Of a stretch of 64,000 bases of DNA, positions 1 to 8,578 are shown one piece after another (positions within the stretch are counted from its first letter, which is position 1; each line of letters starts with the position of its first letter). The DNA is taken from NCBI RefSeq assembly GCF_902859935.1, contig NZ_CADIKI010000026.1, positions 56,630-120,629 of the forward strand, in the 5' to 3' direction. The stretch comes from Paraburkholderia fynbosensis (GTDB lineage: Bacteria > Pseudomonadota > Gammaproteobacteria > Burkholderiales > Burkholderiaceae). A program made the translations under genes and the position numbers. The notes under the pieces were generated by a model. That model saw nothing but the letters and a program-made list of their open reading frames with translations. It had not been told where the DNA came from and searched no databases.

Positions 1-567
1 CCGCCGTTTGCGCCGCCGTTTCTGAAAGACGGCGATCTGGTGATCGCACAGACTGCCAACATCCTGTTCTATCTCGGTCCGCGACTGAACCTCGCGCCGT
101 CGGTCGACAGCTTGCGCTACGTCGCCAACGGCCTGCAACTGACGATCGCCGACGTGGTCACCGAAGCGCACGACACGCACCATCCGCTCGCGAGCGGCCT
201 CTATTACGAGGACCAGAAAGACGCCGCCAAAGTGCGCGCGCACGACTTCATCGACAACCGGATTCCAAAGTTCATGTCGTATTTCGAGCGCGTGCTGAAG
301 CAGAATCCGGCCGGCGATACCTTCATGGTGGGCGACGCGCTCAGCTACGTGGACCTGTCGATGTTCCAGCTGATCGACGGCCTGCTCTACGCGTTTCCGC
401 GCGCGCTCAAGCGCTTCGGCGAGCACTATCCGCGCCTCGCCGCGTTGCACGACGCGGTGATCGCGCGGCCCAACATCGCCGCGTATCTGAAGTCGGAGCG
501 GCGCATCGAACACAACGAGGCCTGCATCTTCCGGCACTACCCGGAACTCGACAAGGCGGCGACTTGA
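1..567 (+). CDS. Glutathione S-transferase family protein (5' end outside window)
   Basis: The reading frame is open from base 1, so the gene begins upstream and only the last 188 codons are visible. The first residues carry the end of a thioredoxin-like N-terminal domain: the IAQTANILFYLG stretch resembles the glutathione-binding beta4-alpha3 segment, where Gln-Thr would sit near the gamma-glutamyl group. The rest is the all-helical GST C-terminal domain, with the capping-box-like segment GDALSYVDLSMFQ. Proteins of this kind conjugate glutathione to electrophiles or act as peroxidases in the cytoplasm; the substrate cannot be told from the fragment. A GTG at base 40 is only an internal codon. 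A hairpin at 602-625 probably ends the transcript. Confidence 0.85.
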   Translation, partial: PPFAPPFLKDGDLVIAQTANILFYLGPRLNLAPSVDSLRYVANGLQLTIADVVTEAHDTHHPLASGLYYEDQKDAAKVRAHDFIDNRIPKFMSYFERVLKQNPAGDTFMVGDALSYVDLSMFQLIDGLLYAFPRALKRFGEHYPRLAALHDAVIARPNIAAYLKSERRIEHNEACIFRHYPELDKAAT

Positions 568-601
568 GCCGCGCCGCTTCCCTTCGCCCAGCCCGAGCAA
601 C

Positions 602-625
602 GCGCCCGCTGTCCGCAGCGGGCGC
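602..625 (+). terminator. Hairpin behind the GST gene
   Basis: A perfect 9-bp stem (GCGCCCGCT / AGCGGGCGC) with a 6-base loop lies 34 bases after the GST stop codon and just before the chloride channel start. There is no real T-run after it, so it may terminate poorly or act as an mRNA-stabilising stem. Confidence 0.45.
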
Positions 626-637
626 GTTGCTGTCGCC

Positions 638-2413
638 GTGTCCGTTCCCGAATTCTTTCCCACGCCCCGTACTGTCGACGTGCTTTCATTCCTGCTGAAG
701 CTGCGCACCCGCGCCCAAAACCTGTTCCGTCTTTCGGACGCCCACACGCTGCTGGTCTGGTCGGTGGTGGTCGGCATCGCCGGCGCTTTCGCGACGATCC
801 TGTTTCGCGAAGCGATCGCGCTGCTGCAACGGCTGGTGGCGGGACGCGCTGGCAGCTTCGTCGAAATGGCGCGCAGCCTGCCGTGGACCGTGCGGATCTG
901 GTTGCCGGCCGCCGGCGGCCTGATCGCCGGCTTCTTTCTGCTGATCGCGCAGCGTCACGCCGACAGATGCAATCACGTCGACTACATGGAAGCGGTTGCG
1001 ATCGGCGACGGCGTGGTGCCGGTCAGGCTGAGCCTGTGGCGCAGCGTGTCGTCGCTGTTCACGATCGCGAGCGGCGGCTCGATCGGCCGCGAAGGACCGA
1101 TGGTGCAACTGGCGGCGCTCGCCTCGTCGCTGATCGGGCGCTGGGTGCATTTCGATCCGTCGCGACTGCGTTTGCTGGTCGCCTGCGGCGCGGCGGCGGG
1201 CATTACCTCGGCGTACAGCGCACCGATCGCGGGCGCGTTTTTCGTCACCGAGATCGTGCTCGGCTCAATCGCAATGGAGAGCTTCGGGCCGGTGGTGGTG
1301 TCGGCCGTGGTCGCCAACATCACGATGCGCGAATTCGCTGGCTACAAGCCGCCGTACGAGATGCCGGTGTTTCCGGCCGTGGCGGGGCTCGAGGTGCTGC
1401 TGTTCGTCGCGCTCGGCGCGCTGTGCGGGCTCGCCGCACCGCAGTTTTTGCGGCTGCTCGACGCGTCGAAGGCCGCCTTTCGCAAGCTGCCCGTGCCGCT
1501 GCCCGTGCGGCTCGCGCTCGGCGGCTTCGTGGTCGGCGTGATCTCGATCTGGACGCCCGAGGTGTGGGGCAACGGCTATAGCGTCGTCAACTCGATTCTG
1601 CATTCGCCGTGGACGTGGACCGCGCTCGTCGTCGTGCTCGTGTTCAAGCTCGCCGCGACCGCGGCCACGGCGGGCTCCGGCGCGGTCGGCGGGGTCTTCA
1701 CGCCGACCCTGTTCGTCGGCGCGGCGGTCGGCTCGCTGTTCGGCCAGGGCATGCACGCGCTGTGGCCGCACGCGACCTCGGAGCCATACGCGTACGCGAT
1801 GGTCGGCATGGGCGCGTTCCTCGCGGGCGCGACCCAGGCGCCGCTGATGGCGATCCTGATGATCTTCGAAATGACGCTCAGCTACCAGGTCGTGCTGCCG
1901 CTGATGCTCTCATGCGTGGTCGCCTATTTCATCGCGCGGGCGATCGGCAAGACCTCGATGTACGAAATCACGTTGCGCCGCAACCGCGAGGAGCAGGAGC
2001 GCACGCGCCTGCGCGCCACCCAGATGCGCGAGCTGATTCGCCCCGCCGAAACCGTCGTGCTGCCGAACGCGACGGTGCCGGACATGACGCGCGTGTTCCT
2101 CGAATATCCGGTGAAGTATCTGTACGTCGCCAACGAGTCCGGGGCGTTTCTCGGCGTGGTCGCGCTCAAGGACATCACGTCCGATCTGCTCGACAAGTGC
2201 GATACGTCGGCGAAAACCGCCGCGGACTATCTTCAGCCGCATTTCGACGTGCTCACGCCGGACATGTCGCTCGGCGTCGCGCTGCAGCACTTCATGGCAT
2301 TTCAGGGCGAGCGTCTGCCGGTGGTCGAAAGCGCCGCGCATCCGAAGCTCGCCGGCGTGGTCTACAAGACTTCGCTGCTCGACGCCTATTTCCGCATGAA
2401 TCCGACCCAATAG
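638..2413 (+). CDS. ClcB-like ClC chloride channel/transporter with C-terminal CBS pair
   Basis: This 591-residue integral membrane protein belongs to the ClC family (chloride channels and Cl-/H+ exchangers). The selectivity signature GREGP is present around residues 150-154, with the gating glutamate at E152. A second family motif, GGVFTPTLFVGAAVG, follows around residue 350. The usual GSGIP motif is not recognisable; its place is taken by GDGVVP. About 145 residues after the last membrane helix resemble a tandem CBS regulatory domain, which E. coli ClcA and ClcB lack. The start used is GTG 638; a GTG at 680 (MLSFLLKLRT...) is possible. It probably controls chloride or pH balance; whether it is a channel or an exchanger is not visible. 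Confidence 0.88.
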   Translation: MSVPEFFPTPRTVDVLSFLLKLRTRAQNLFRLSDAHTLLVWSVVVGIAGAFATILFREAIALLQRLVAGRAGSFVEMARSLPWTVRIWLPAAGGLIAGFFLLIAQRHADRCNHVDYMEAVAIGDGVVPVRLSLWRSVSSLFTIASGGSIGREGPMVQLAALASSLIGRWVHFDPSRLRLLVACGAAAGITSAYSAPIAGAFFVTEIVLGSIAMESFGPVVVSAVVANITMREFAGYKPPYEMPVFPAVAGLEVLLFVALGALCGLAAPQFLRLLDASKAAFRKLPVPLPVRLALGGFVVGVISIWTPEVWGNGYSVVNSILHSPWTWTALVVVLVFKLAATAATAGSGAVGGVFTPTLFVGAAVGSLFGQGMHALWPHATSEPYAYAMVGMGAFLAGATQAPLMAILMIFEMTLSYQVVLPLMLSCVVAYFIARAIGKTSMYEITLRRNREEQERTRLRATQMRELIRPAETVVLPNATVPDMTRVFLEYPVKYLYVANESGAFLGVVALKDITSDLLDKCDTSAKTAADYLQPHFDVLTPDMSLGVALQHFMAFQGERLPVVESAAHPKLAGVVYKTSLLDAYFRMNPTQ

Positions 2414-2450
2414 GCGGCGTGCCCCCTCCGGCGCACGGCCCGGCGGCGCC

Positions 2451-2478
2451 GTGCAAAGCGCCGCAAATTCTCTACAAT
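2451..2478 (+). promoter_or_regulatory. Candidate sigma-70 promoter for the C45-type hydrolase
   Basis: A good -10 hexamer TACAAT (2473-2478) sits 16 bases after a weak GTGCAA -35 (2451-2456), about 110 bases ahead of the start codon at 2587. The -10 is convincing, the -35 is not. Confidence 0.35.
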
Positions 2479-2586
2479 GGGGAGACCGCTGCGGCCCACA
2501 ACCGGCACGCTTTCGCCACCGATGCCGCAGCGCGCGTTACGTCAGGACGGGCGCGCCGAGACGCCCGCCGTGCGATCGGAGCGAAG

Positions 2587-3924
2587 ATGAGCGAACCGTC
2601 CCTCGATGCCGTGCGCCGCGACCAGGCAGGCTGGATTTTCCTGCATATCGAAGGCGAGCCCTACGACCGCGGCGAGCAGCACGGCCAGTTGCTCGCCGCC
2701 GAAATCCGCAACGCGATCCACACTGCCCGCTATCTCGCGAAGTGGGATACGGGCGAAGAGTTCGACACCTTCGTCGAAGCCGCGAGCGCCCAGTTCGCCA
2801 GCAAGCTCGACACCGAATTCGCCGATGAAATCCAGGGCATCGCCGACGGCGCGAAGCTGCCGTTCGCCGAAGTGCTGGCGTGGAACGGCTACATGGATCT
2901 GCTGCAGAGCTGGTGGCCGAGCCACGCGGCGCGGCAGCAGCCGCAGCTCGGCACGAAGCCATGGCGCGGCCGGCGCGGGCACCATTGCAGCGCGTTCATC
3001 GCCACCGGCAACGCGACGCGCGACGGTCGCATCGTGATGGCGCACAACTCCTGGGATCGCTACGCGGCGGGCGACGCGTTCAACGTCGTGTTCGACATCG
3101 TGCCGGACCGCGGCAACCGCATCCTGATGCAGGGCTTGCCGGGCTGCATCTCCAGCCTCACCGACTTCTGGGTCACGGCCGCCGGGCTGATGGTGACCGA
3201 AACCACGATCTCCAACTTCGTCGGCTACAACGCGGCCGGCGCGCCCGAGTTCTACCGCTCCCGGCGCGCGTCGCAGTATGCGAACAGCATCGGCGAATGG
3301 TGCGAGATGTTCGCGCTCGCGAACAATGGCGGCTATGCGAACAGCTGGCTGCTCGGCGACGCGAAGACCGGCGAGATCGCGCGTTACGAACTGGGGCTTC
3401 ACTATTCGGGCTTCGAGACCACCAAGGATGGTTTCTACAGCGGCTATAACACGGCGACCGACCTGAAGATCCGCAACCAGGAATGTATCGGCGAAGGCGA
3501 GGACTACACGGACGTGCGCAAGAACGGCGCGCGGCGCTTGCGCTTCATGCAGCTCGAAGAACTGCATCGCGGCAGGATCGACGTGGAGCTGGCCAAGGAG
3601 ATGATCGCCGATCACCACGACGTCTATCTCGACCGCAACGACAACCCCTGCTCGCGTACCATCTGCGGCCATCTGGAACTCGACGACGCGCGCTTTGGCG
3701 GCACCGATCATGGACCGTTCAATCCCTGGGGAGCCAACGACGGCAAGGTGGTCGACAGCGAAATGGCGCGCGCGATGGCGTTCACCGCGCGCTGGGGTCA
3801 TCCTTGCGGACGGCCGTTCGACGCGCAGGCGTTCATGAAGCGGCATCCGCAGTGGAACTGGCTGAACGGGTATATGCGCGACCGGCCGTCGTGGCCGTGG
3901 ACGCGGTTTGATGTGTTGCGATAG
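2587..3924 (+). CDS. C45-family Ntn hydrolase / acyltransferase-like protein
   Basis: The 445-residue protein starts with a segment typical of the C45 peptidase/acyl-CoA:6-aminopenicillanic acid acyltransferase family (GEPYDRGEQHGQLLAAEI, residues 23-40). In that family an internal autocleavage exposes a nucleophilic cysteine. The best candidate is Cys134 in RGHHCSAF, followed by the usual DGRIVMAHNSWD strand. Related proteins include phospholipase B-like amidohydrolases. No signal peptide is evident, so it should be cytoplasmic. The ATG at 2587 has GGAG six bases upstream; the frame stays open far upstream but only as an overlap with the chloride channel gene. The substrate is unknown; amide or ester bonds of an acylated amino compound are the family's theme. 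It appears monocistronic. Confidence 0.75.
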   Translation: MSEPSLDAVRRDQAGWIFLHIEGEPYDRGEQHGQLLAAEIRNAIHTARYLAKWDTGEEFDTFVEAASAQFASKLDTEFADEIQGIADGAKLPFAEVLAWNGYMDLLQSWWPSHAARQQPQLGTKPWRGRRGHHCSAFIATGNATRDGRIVMAHNSWDRYAAGDAFNVVFDIVPDRGNRILMQGLPGCISSLTDFWVTAAGLMVTETTISNFVGYNAAGAPEFYRSRRASQYANSIGEWCEMFALANNGGYANSWLLGDAKTGEIARYELGLHYSGFETTKDGFYSGYNTATDLKIRNQECIGEGEDYTDVRKNGARRLRFMQLEELHRGRIDVELAKEMIADHHDVYLDRNDNPCSRTICGHLELDDARFGGTDHGPFNPWGANDGKVVDSEMARAMAFTARWGHPCGRPFDAQAFMKRHPQWNWLNGYMRDRPSWPWTRFDVLR

Positions 3925-3971
3925 GGGCGTGCCCCCGGGCGCCTGCCGTCATGGCGTTCATGCCATCATCT

Positions 3972-4034
3972 GCAAACTGCAATACCGTTTTGTCGCAAAT
4001 GTCCGCGCGTTGCAGTATTTGCCATCTAAGATGG
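3972..4034. promoter_or_regulatory. Cluster of symmetrical elements before the small secreted protein
   Basis: Two related inverted elements face each other: 3972-3985 and 4009-4022 match as reverse complements (TTGCAG...TTTGC) apart from a 3-base shift. They are followed at once by a perfect palindrome CCATCT-A-AGATGG (4022-4034). The arrangement looks like regulator binding sites in the 228-base gap, but no regulator can be assigned. Confidence 0.3.
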
Positions 4035-4152
4035 TAAGTAGATGCAGGCCGCACATCGCAGTGCCCCGTGTAGCTTGCGCCGTCCTTTCGACGCGGGGAC
4101 GGCATAGCGTTTGCTTGATTGTCAGCGCCGCGTGAGTTTAGGAGGTCGGGCG

Positions 4153-4407
4153 ATGAAAACCTCGACACTGTTGACCATGGTGACGCTGTCCGCCTCGTGT
4201 TTTGCCGCACCGGTTCATACCGCCATCGACAGCACGAATGCCAGTAGCCTTGCCGAACGCGCCAACGCTGCGCCGGTCGCCCCCGCAGCGCCGGATGTCG
4301 CCGCGATCGACGCTAACCGGCCGCAACATTGGCAGCACATCGCGCTGCCAAAGTCGCGACATCTGGATCGCAGCGTCATGGGGAAGAACGAGCATCTGCA
4401 GACCTGA
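4153..4407 (+). CDS. Small secreted hypothetical protein
   Basis: This 84-residue product begins with a clear signal peptide (MKTSTLLTMVTLSASCFA, probable cleavage after the Ala of CFAAP). An Ala/Pro-rich stretch follows, then a charged tail with HIALPKSRHLDRSVMG. An ideal Shine-Dalgarno AGGAGG (4140-4145) seven bases before the ATG fixes the start. It is probably exported to the periplasm. I do not recognise a named domain; such short Ala-rich exported proteins are common and poorly characterised in Burkholderiaceae. Confidence 0.6.
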   Translation: MKTSTLLTMVTLSASCFAAPVHTAIDSTNASSLAERANAAPVAPAAPDVAAIDANRPQHWQHIALPKSRHLDRSVMGKNEHLQT

Positions 4408-4655
4408 CGGCGGTCGATGTTCTCGCGACGTCGCTCGCGTGATCGTGGTCATGGCGCTTCCATGTTCAGGCGGTTTTCGCGGGCCCTTCGTTAGTCTTTC
4501 ATGAGCCGCGCGGCGCAGGCCATGAGCGTGCGCTACGCAAACTGCTGCCGGCGCCGAACGGGTCGGTTTCATGTCGCTTTTGCCGTCCCGCAACCGAGTC
4601 AGCACCAACCTCTCCCAACCACCGATTCCAATCGCATTTTCACAGGAACATTTGC

Positions 4656-4886
4656 ATGACTGCCTCGGCTATTCCCGGTGAATCGATCGACCTGCAGATC
4701 ACAGACCTTCTGAGCGAAGTCCATTTCCCGACCAACAAGGACGCGCTCGTCGACGCCGCACGGGAAGCCGGCGCGAGCAACGAAGTGCTGTCTATGCTCG
4801 ATGGAATGCCTGAGCAGGATTACGCGGACATTGCATCCGTCACGCGCCTGATCAGCGGCAATTACGGTCCGGGGCTAGGGTCGTAA
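4656..4886 (+). CDS. DUF2795 domain-containing protein
   Basis: The 76-residue protein has the DUF2795 pattern: a hydrophobic -L-x-x-V-x-FP start (LLSEVHFPTNKDALV), a helix with ...AREAGASNEVLSMLDGMP, then Y-x-x-x-x-x-V-x-x-x-I near the end. The family is small, all-helical and of unknown function, often near stress genes. An AGGA lies ten bases before the ATG. It converges with the LysR gene at 4931. The preceding 248 bases (4408-4655) show no other gene. Confidence 0.75.
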   Translation: MTASAIPGESIDLQITDLLSEVHFPTNKDALVDAAREAGASNEVLSMLDGMPEQDYADIASVTRLISGNYGPGLGS

Positions 4887-4930
4887 AGCGGGCGGCGGGG
4901 CACCACGCCCGATCAGAGCCGCGATCGCCC

Positions 4931-5980
4931 TCAAACCTGCGATGCCGCCACGGCGCGCGCGCGCACCGCCTTGGGCACACGGCGCGCCACCTCACGCGGC
5001 AACGCCGGCACCGCCACCTCATCCCGCTCGGCGAGCACGCCAGCAACCGGATTCGCCACCGTCACGATGCGTGCATCGCGGGCGTGATCGCCGGCCTGCT
5101 GGTAATGCTCGACGAGGTGATCGATAAAAGTACGCACCTTTGCCGGCAGATGCATCCGGCTCGGATAGGCGATCGTAATTTCCACCTGCGGCAAACGGTA
5201 ATCGCCGAGCAGCCGCACCAGTCGCCCGGACGCCAGATCCCGGCCGATCAGATAGCTCGGCAGAATCGCCACCCCCATGCCCAGCAGCGCGAATTGCCGG
5301 AGCATCTCGCTGTTGTTCGCGGCGATCGCGTTGACCGGCCTGACCCGGACTTCACCGTCCGGTCCGCTGAACACGCGCTCCTCGCCGCCCTGCTCGGCCG
5401 GCCGGCTCAGGCACGGATGCTTCAGCAAATGCTCGGGACGCGTCGGCGTGCCGTGCAGCGCCAGATACGCGGGCGTTGCACAGACCGTCAGGTAGCCGGT
5501 CGTCAGGCGCCGCGTGACGATGCTCGCGCTGCGCATGTGCCGCGCGGCGAGGATGCCGACGTCGAAGCCCTCCTCGACGAGGTCGACATGACGATCCGCG
5601 AGCGTGACGTCCGGCACGACCGCCGGATAGCGCGCGGCGTACGACTGCACTACCGGGGCCAGGCTATTCAGCCCAAACACCACCGGCGCGACGATGCGCA
5701 AGGTGCCGACGGGTTCGTGATTGCGCGCCACCACCATCTGCTCGACGCCCTCGAGGTCGTCGAGAATGTGGCGCACGCGTTCGAGATAGGCCCTGCCGGA
5801 CTCGGTGAGCGACAGCCGGCGCGTGGTCCGATTGAGCAGCCGCGTGCCGAGACGCGCCTCCAGATCGGCCACGTGCCGGGTGACCACCGCGGTGGAAAGA
5901 TCCAGCGCGCCGGCCGCGCCGACGAAGCTGCCGAGGTCCGCCACTTTGACGAACACGCGCATCGACTGCAGTTGATTCAT
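4931..5980 (-). CDS. LysR-family transcriptional regulator
   Basis: The 349-residue protein has an N-terminal LysR winged helix (MNQLQSMRVFVKVADLGSFVGAA...) with the recognition helix in residues 28-48, then a substrate-binding domain. This is the subgroup with RTTRRLSLTESGRAYLERV, typical of AaeR/DsdC-like single-gene regulators. The last 45 residues or so, rich in Ala, Arg and Val, go beyond the normal LysR length of about 300. The start at 5980 is supported by GGAG seven bases upstream; an upstream in-frame ATG at 6118 would add a non-homologous leader. The target is unknown: no divergent enzyme gene is close, only a small ORF at 6237. Confidence 0.85.
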   Translation of the reverse strand: MNQLQSMRVFVKVADLGSFVGAAGALDLSTAVVTRHVADLEARLGTRLLNRTTRRLSLTESGRAYLERVRHILDDLEGVEQMVVARNHEPVGTLRIVAPVVFGLNSLAPVVQSYAARYPAVVPDVTLADRHVDLVEEGFDVGILAARHMRSASIVTRRLTTGYLTVCATPAYLALHGTPTRPEHLLKHPCLSRPAEQGGEERVFSGPDGEVRVRPVNAIAANNSEMLRQFALLGMGVAILPSYLIGRDLASGRLVRLLGDYRLPQVEITIAYPSRMHLPAKVRTFIDHLVEHYQQAGDHARDARIVTVANPVAGVLAERDEVAVPALPREVARRVPKAVRARAVAASQV

Positions 5981-6236
5981 GGGACGACTCCTGCCTCGGT
6001 GAAGCCGGGCCGGCGCACCCCCCGCCGCCTTTGAATACCCGTGCGACAAGGCGCGCGCGGGTTTGCCCAACGAACCGATTGTATCGGCCTGATCATGTCC
6101 CAACCCTGACCTGAACATGACATTCCAGACAGATTGACTAGGCCCTCATGACACTGTTTCAACGATTGTTGCAGATTTCGACTAGGTATAAACCCTTAGG
6201 TGCTGGTAACATAGCGGCCGAAAGGAAATTACCGCC

Positions 6237-6449
6237 ATGCCACATCGTTTTCAGCTTTTCGAAAAAATCGCGTTTTCACTGGTCTGCTGGTCCGCCGCGG
6301 CCTGCTCGGCTTTCATCGCCTATGAGCGCTGCCCGGATATCAAGGTCGTTCTGCATGCCGGCGCGCAAGTTCTGCGCTATAGCGGCGAGTACTCGTTCGC
6401 CTGCGCGGCGCCCGACCCCGACATCTGCGCGCCCCTGCCGAACAACTGA
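6237..6449 (+). CDS. Small membrane or exported hypothetical protein
   Basis: This 70-residue ORF has a hydrophobic N-terminal segment (IAFSLVCWSAAACSAFIAY) that could be a membrane anchor or signal peptide. A short polar tail follows with several cysteines and prolines (CAAPDPDICAPLPNN). AAGGAAA lies ten bases before the ATG. A TATAAA at 6187-6192 could be its -10 box, with an imperfect TTGTTG upstream. No known family is recognised; it may not be a real gene. Confidence 0.4.
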   Translation: MPHRFQLFEKIAFSLVCWSAAACSAFIAYERCPDIKVVLHAGAQVLRYSGEYSFACAAPDPDICAPLPNN

Positions 6450-6598
6450 GTTTGATTCGCCGCGAGCGCGGCATCTGAATACAGCAGGTACGCCCGCGGT
6501 CGTCTGAACTCTCGCGCGCCGGCTCAACAGCGCCGCATAGCGGTGCGACCACCTGAGCCGGCCTGCCCGCTTCCCCTGTAGCGCGCGAGCCGTGCGGC

Positions 6599-7216
6599 TC
6601 ACGCGTCGCGCCCGAACACCACCCGCGAAAAAAATCCCGCCAGCACTGCCTCGGCCTTCTCCGTCGGCACGTTGTGCGGATCGACCGTGTAGAAGAATTG
6701 CACGCCGTCGCACAAGCCCATCAAACCGATCGCGAGCGCTTCCGGCTCCATCAGCATCGGCGTGCCGACACGCGCCGAAAATTCGCGGATATAGGCGCTC
6801 ATCTGCTCGAGCTTCTCGTGCATGAACGCATTGAAGCGCAGCCGGAAGCGGCCGTCGCGCACCGCGAGCAGCTTCGCCTCCACCCACAGCAGGAAACACT
6901 TGTTCTCGCGATGCAGGCTGCTGTAGTAACGCAGCACACGCGCTTCCATCTCCTCACGTGACGCCGCGCTCGCGAAGATGGCCTGCAAGCCCGCCTGCAT
7001 CGTTTCGTGATCGCGCCGCAGCAGTTCGAGAAACAGTTCGCTCTTGCTGCTGAAGTTCGAATAGAACGCGCCGCGCGTGTAGCCGGCCGCGGCCGCGATG
7101 TCCTCGACGCTCGCCGCGACAAAACCCTTCTTCATGAAAATCGCTTGCGCAGCGTTGAACAGACGCTCGCGCGTCTGGTCCTTGCTTTGCTCACGTGTCA
7201 GTCGTTGCCGTTTCAT
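6599..7216 (-). CDS. TetR/AcrR-family repressor, likely of the adjacent RND pump
   Basis: The 205-residue protein has a TetR N-terminal helix-turn-helix (residues about 15-60: RLFNAAQAIFMKKGFVAASVEDIA, then the recognition segment AGYTRGAFYSNFSSK). Its C-terminal ligand-binding domain is helical (QFFYTVDPHNVPTEKAE near the end). It is transcribed divergently from the efflux operon at 7436-13217. The 26-bp palindrome at 7260-7285 lies in the shared promoter region, so it most likely represses both itself and the pump and is released by a pump substrate. That role is inferred from arrangement, not shown. Confidence 0.88.
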   Translation of the reverse strand: MKRQRLTREQSKDQTRERLFNAAQAIFMKKGFVAASVEDIAAAAGYTRGAFYSNFSSKSELFLELLRRDHETMQAGLQAIFASAASREEMEARVLRYYSSLHRENKCFLLWVEAKLLAVRDGRFRLRFNAFMHEKLEQMSAYIREFSARVGTPMLMEPEALAIGLMGLCDGVQFFYTVDPHNVPTEKAEAVLAGFFSRVVFGRDA

Positions 7217-7259
7217 GGCCGCCAGTCTAGCACCGAAAAGAATTCAAATTCACTCCAAC

Positions 7260-7285
7260 ATTCAAATACAGGTGTGTATTAGAAT
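7260..7285. promoter_or_regulatory. Palindromic operator candidate for the TetR repressor
   Basis: Two 11-base half-sites, ATTCAAATACA (7260-7270) and TGTATTAGAAT (7275-7285), are reverse complements at 10 of 11 positions around a 4-base centre. A further AATTCAAATTC (7241-7251) resembles one half-site. The palindrome is AT-rich against a GC-rich background and lies 44 bases from the TetR start. Confidence 0.6.
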
Positions 7286-7435
7286 GCACGTCACCATTCG
7301 AAGTCAGACGCGTATGCCAATTGCATGAACCGGTCTGCGCGTCTTCGCTGGCGGGCCGCTGCGGCTTGCCGTGTTCGTTCGCTGTCTCCAGTTGGGGTAA
7401 TTGTGAAGCGTCCCGGTCCTCCCGCATCGTCGACG

Positions 7436-8578
7436 ATGCGCCAGCAGTCCCCTCGGCCCATGCGCCGCGCAGCCGGCGCCGTGGCGCTGGCCGCCGTGCT
7501 CACGCTGGCGGCGTGCTCGAAAAAAGAAGCAGCGGCCCCCGCGCCGCGTCCCGTCGTGGCCGTCGCCGTGCAGGCGGACGGCAACGGGATGCCGGCAACG
7601 TCCTTGCCCGGTGAAGTGCAGTCGCGCTATTCGACGCCGCTGTCGTTTCGCGTCGGCGGCAAAATCATCGAGCGGCGCGTGCGCCTCGGCGACGCCGTGA
7701 AGAGCGGCCAGATCGTCGCCCTGCTCGACCCGGCCGATGCGCAAAAAAATGCGGCCAGCGCACAGGCGCAACTCGAAGCCGCCGAGCACGGCCTCGTGTT
7801 CGCGAAGCAGCAACTCGATCGCGACCAGGTGCAGGCGAAGGAAAATCTGATCGCGCCGGCACAGCTCGAACAGACCACCAATGCCTACGCGTCTGCGCTC
7901 GCGCAGCGCGACCAGGCCGCGCAACAGGCCGCACTCGCGAAGAACCAGTTGCAGTACACGACGCTCGTCGCCGCTCACGCGGGCGTCATCACGGCGGAAC
8001 AGGCCGACACCGGGCAGAACGTGTCCGCTGGCCAGGCTGTCTACAACCTCGCATGGAGCGGCGACATCGACGTGCTCTGCGACGTGCCGGAAAGCGCGCT
8101 CGCGGGATTCGCGCTCGGGCAAAGCGCCAACGTCACGCTCGCCGCGCTCCCAGGACGCAAGTTCACGGCGCGCGTGCGCGAACTCTCGCCCGCCGCCGAC
8201 CCGCAAAGCCGCACGTGGCGCGCGCGGCTCACGCTCGACAATCCTGGCCCGGACGTGCGTCTCGGCATGACCGCCGATGTCGCGCCGCTTGCCTCGTCGC
8301 AGGCGAACGGCGCGGCGCGGCAGAACGGCTTCGTCACGCTGCCCGTCACCGCACTGTTCCACGAAGGCCGCGAGCCGGCCGTGTGGGTCGTGCGCAATAC
8401 CGACAACGCGCTGGAACTGCGCCGCGTAACGGTGACGCGCTATACCGAGCGCACCGTCGTGATCGGCGAGGGGCTCAAGGACGGCGAACGCGTCGTGCTG
8501 CAAGGCGTGCATACCGTGACCGCCGGCGAAAAAGTCCGCGTGATCGCACCGCTGCACCCCGAGGACTTCGCTTCATGA
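7436..8578 (+). CDS. RND efflux periplasmic adaptor (membrane fusion) lipoprotein
   Basis: This is the adaptor linking the inner-membrane pump to the outer-membrane channel. It has a lipoprotein signal with lipobox LTLAAC (Cys27 from the start used). A lipoyl/barrel-sandwich half follows (STPLSFRVGGKIIERRVRLGDAVKSGQ), then an alpha-helical hairpin (QAQLEAAEHGLVFAKQQ...), the second lipoyl half (LVAAHAGVITAEQADTGQNV) and beta-barrel domains. The start is uncertain: the frame is open from ATG 7325, GTG 7403 and ATG 7460 are alternatives, and none has a strong ribosome site. It overlaps the pump gene by ATGA, indicating translational coupling. Confidence 0.88.
   Translation: MRQQSPRPMRRAAGAVALAAVLTLAACSKKEAAAPAPRPVVAVAVQADGNGMPATSLPGEVQSRYSTPLSFRVGGKIIERRVRLGDAVKSGQIVALLDPADAQKNAASAQAQLEAAEHGLVFAKQQLDRDQVQAKENLIAPAQLEQTTNAYASALAQRDQAAQQAALAKNQLQYTTLVAAHAGVITAEQADTGQNVSAGQAVYNLAWSGDIDVLCDVPESALAGFALGQSANVTLAALPGRKFTARVRELSPAADPQSRTWRARLTLDNPGPDVRLGMTADVAPLASSQANGAARQNGFVTLPVTALFHEGREPAVWVVRNTDNALELRRVTVTRYTERTVVIGEGLKDGERVVLQGVHTVTAGEKVRVIAPLHPEDFAS

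Noticed and set aside
1609..2586. N-terminal extension of the C45-type protein
   Set aside because: It overlaps the chloride channel gene in another frame and is Arg-rich; ATG 2587 has a good ribosome site.
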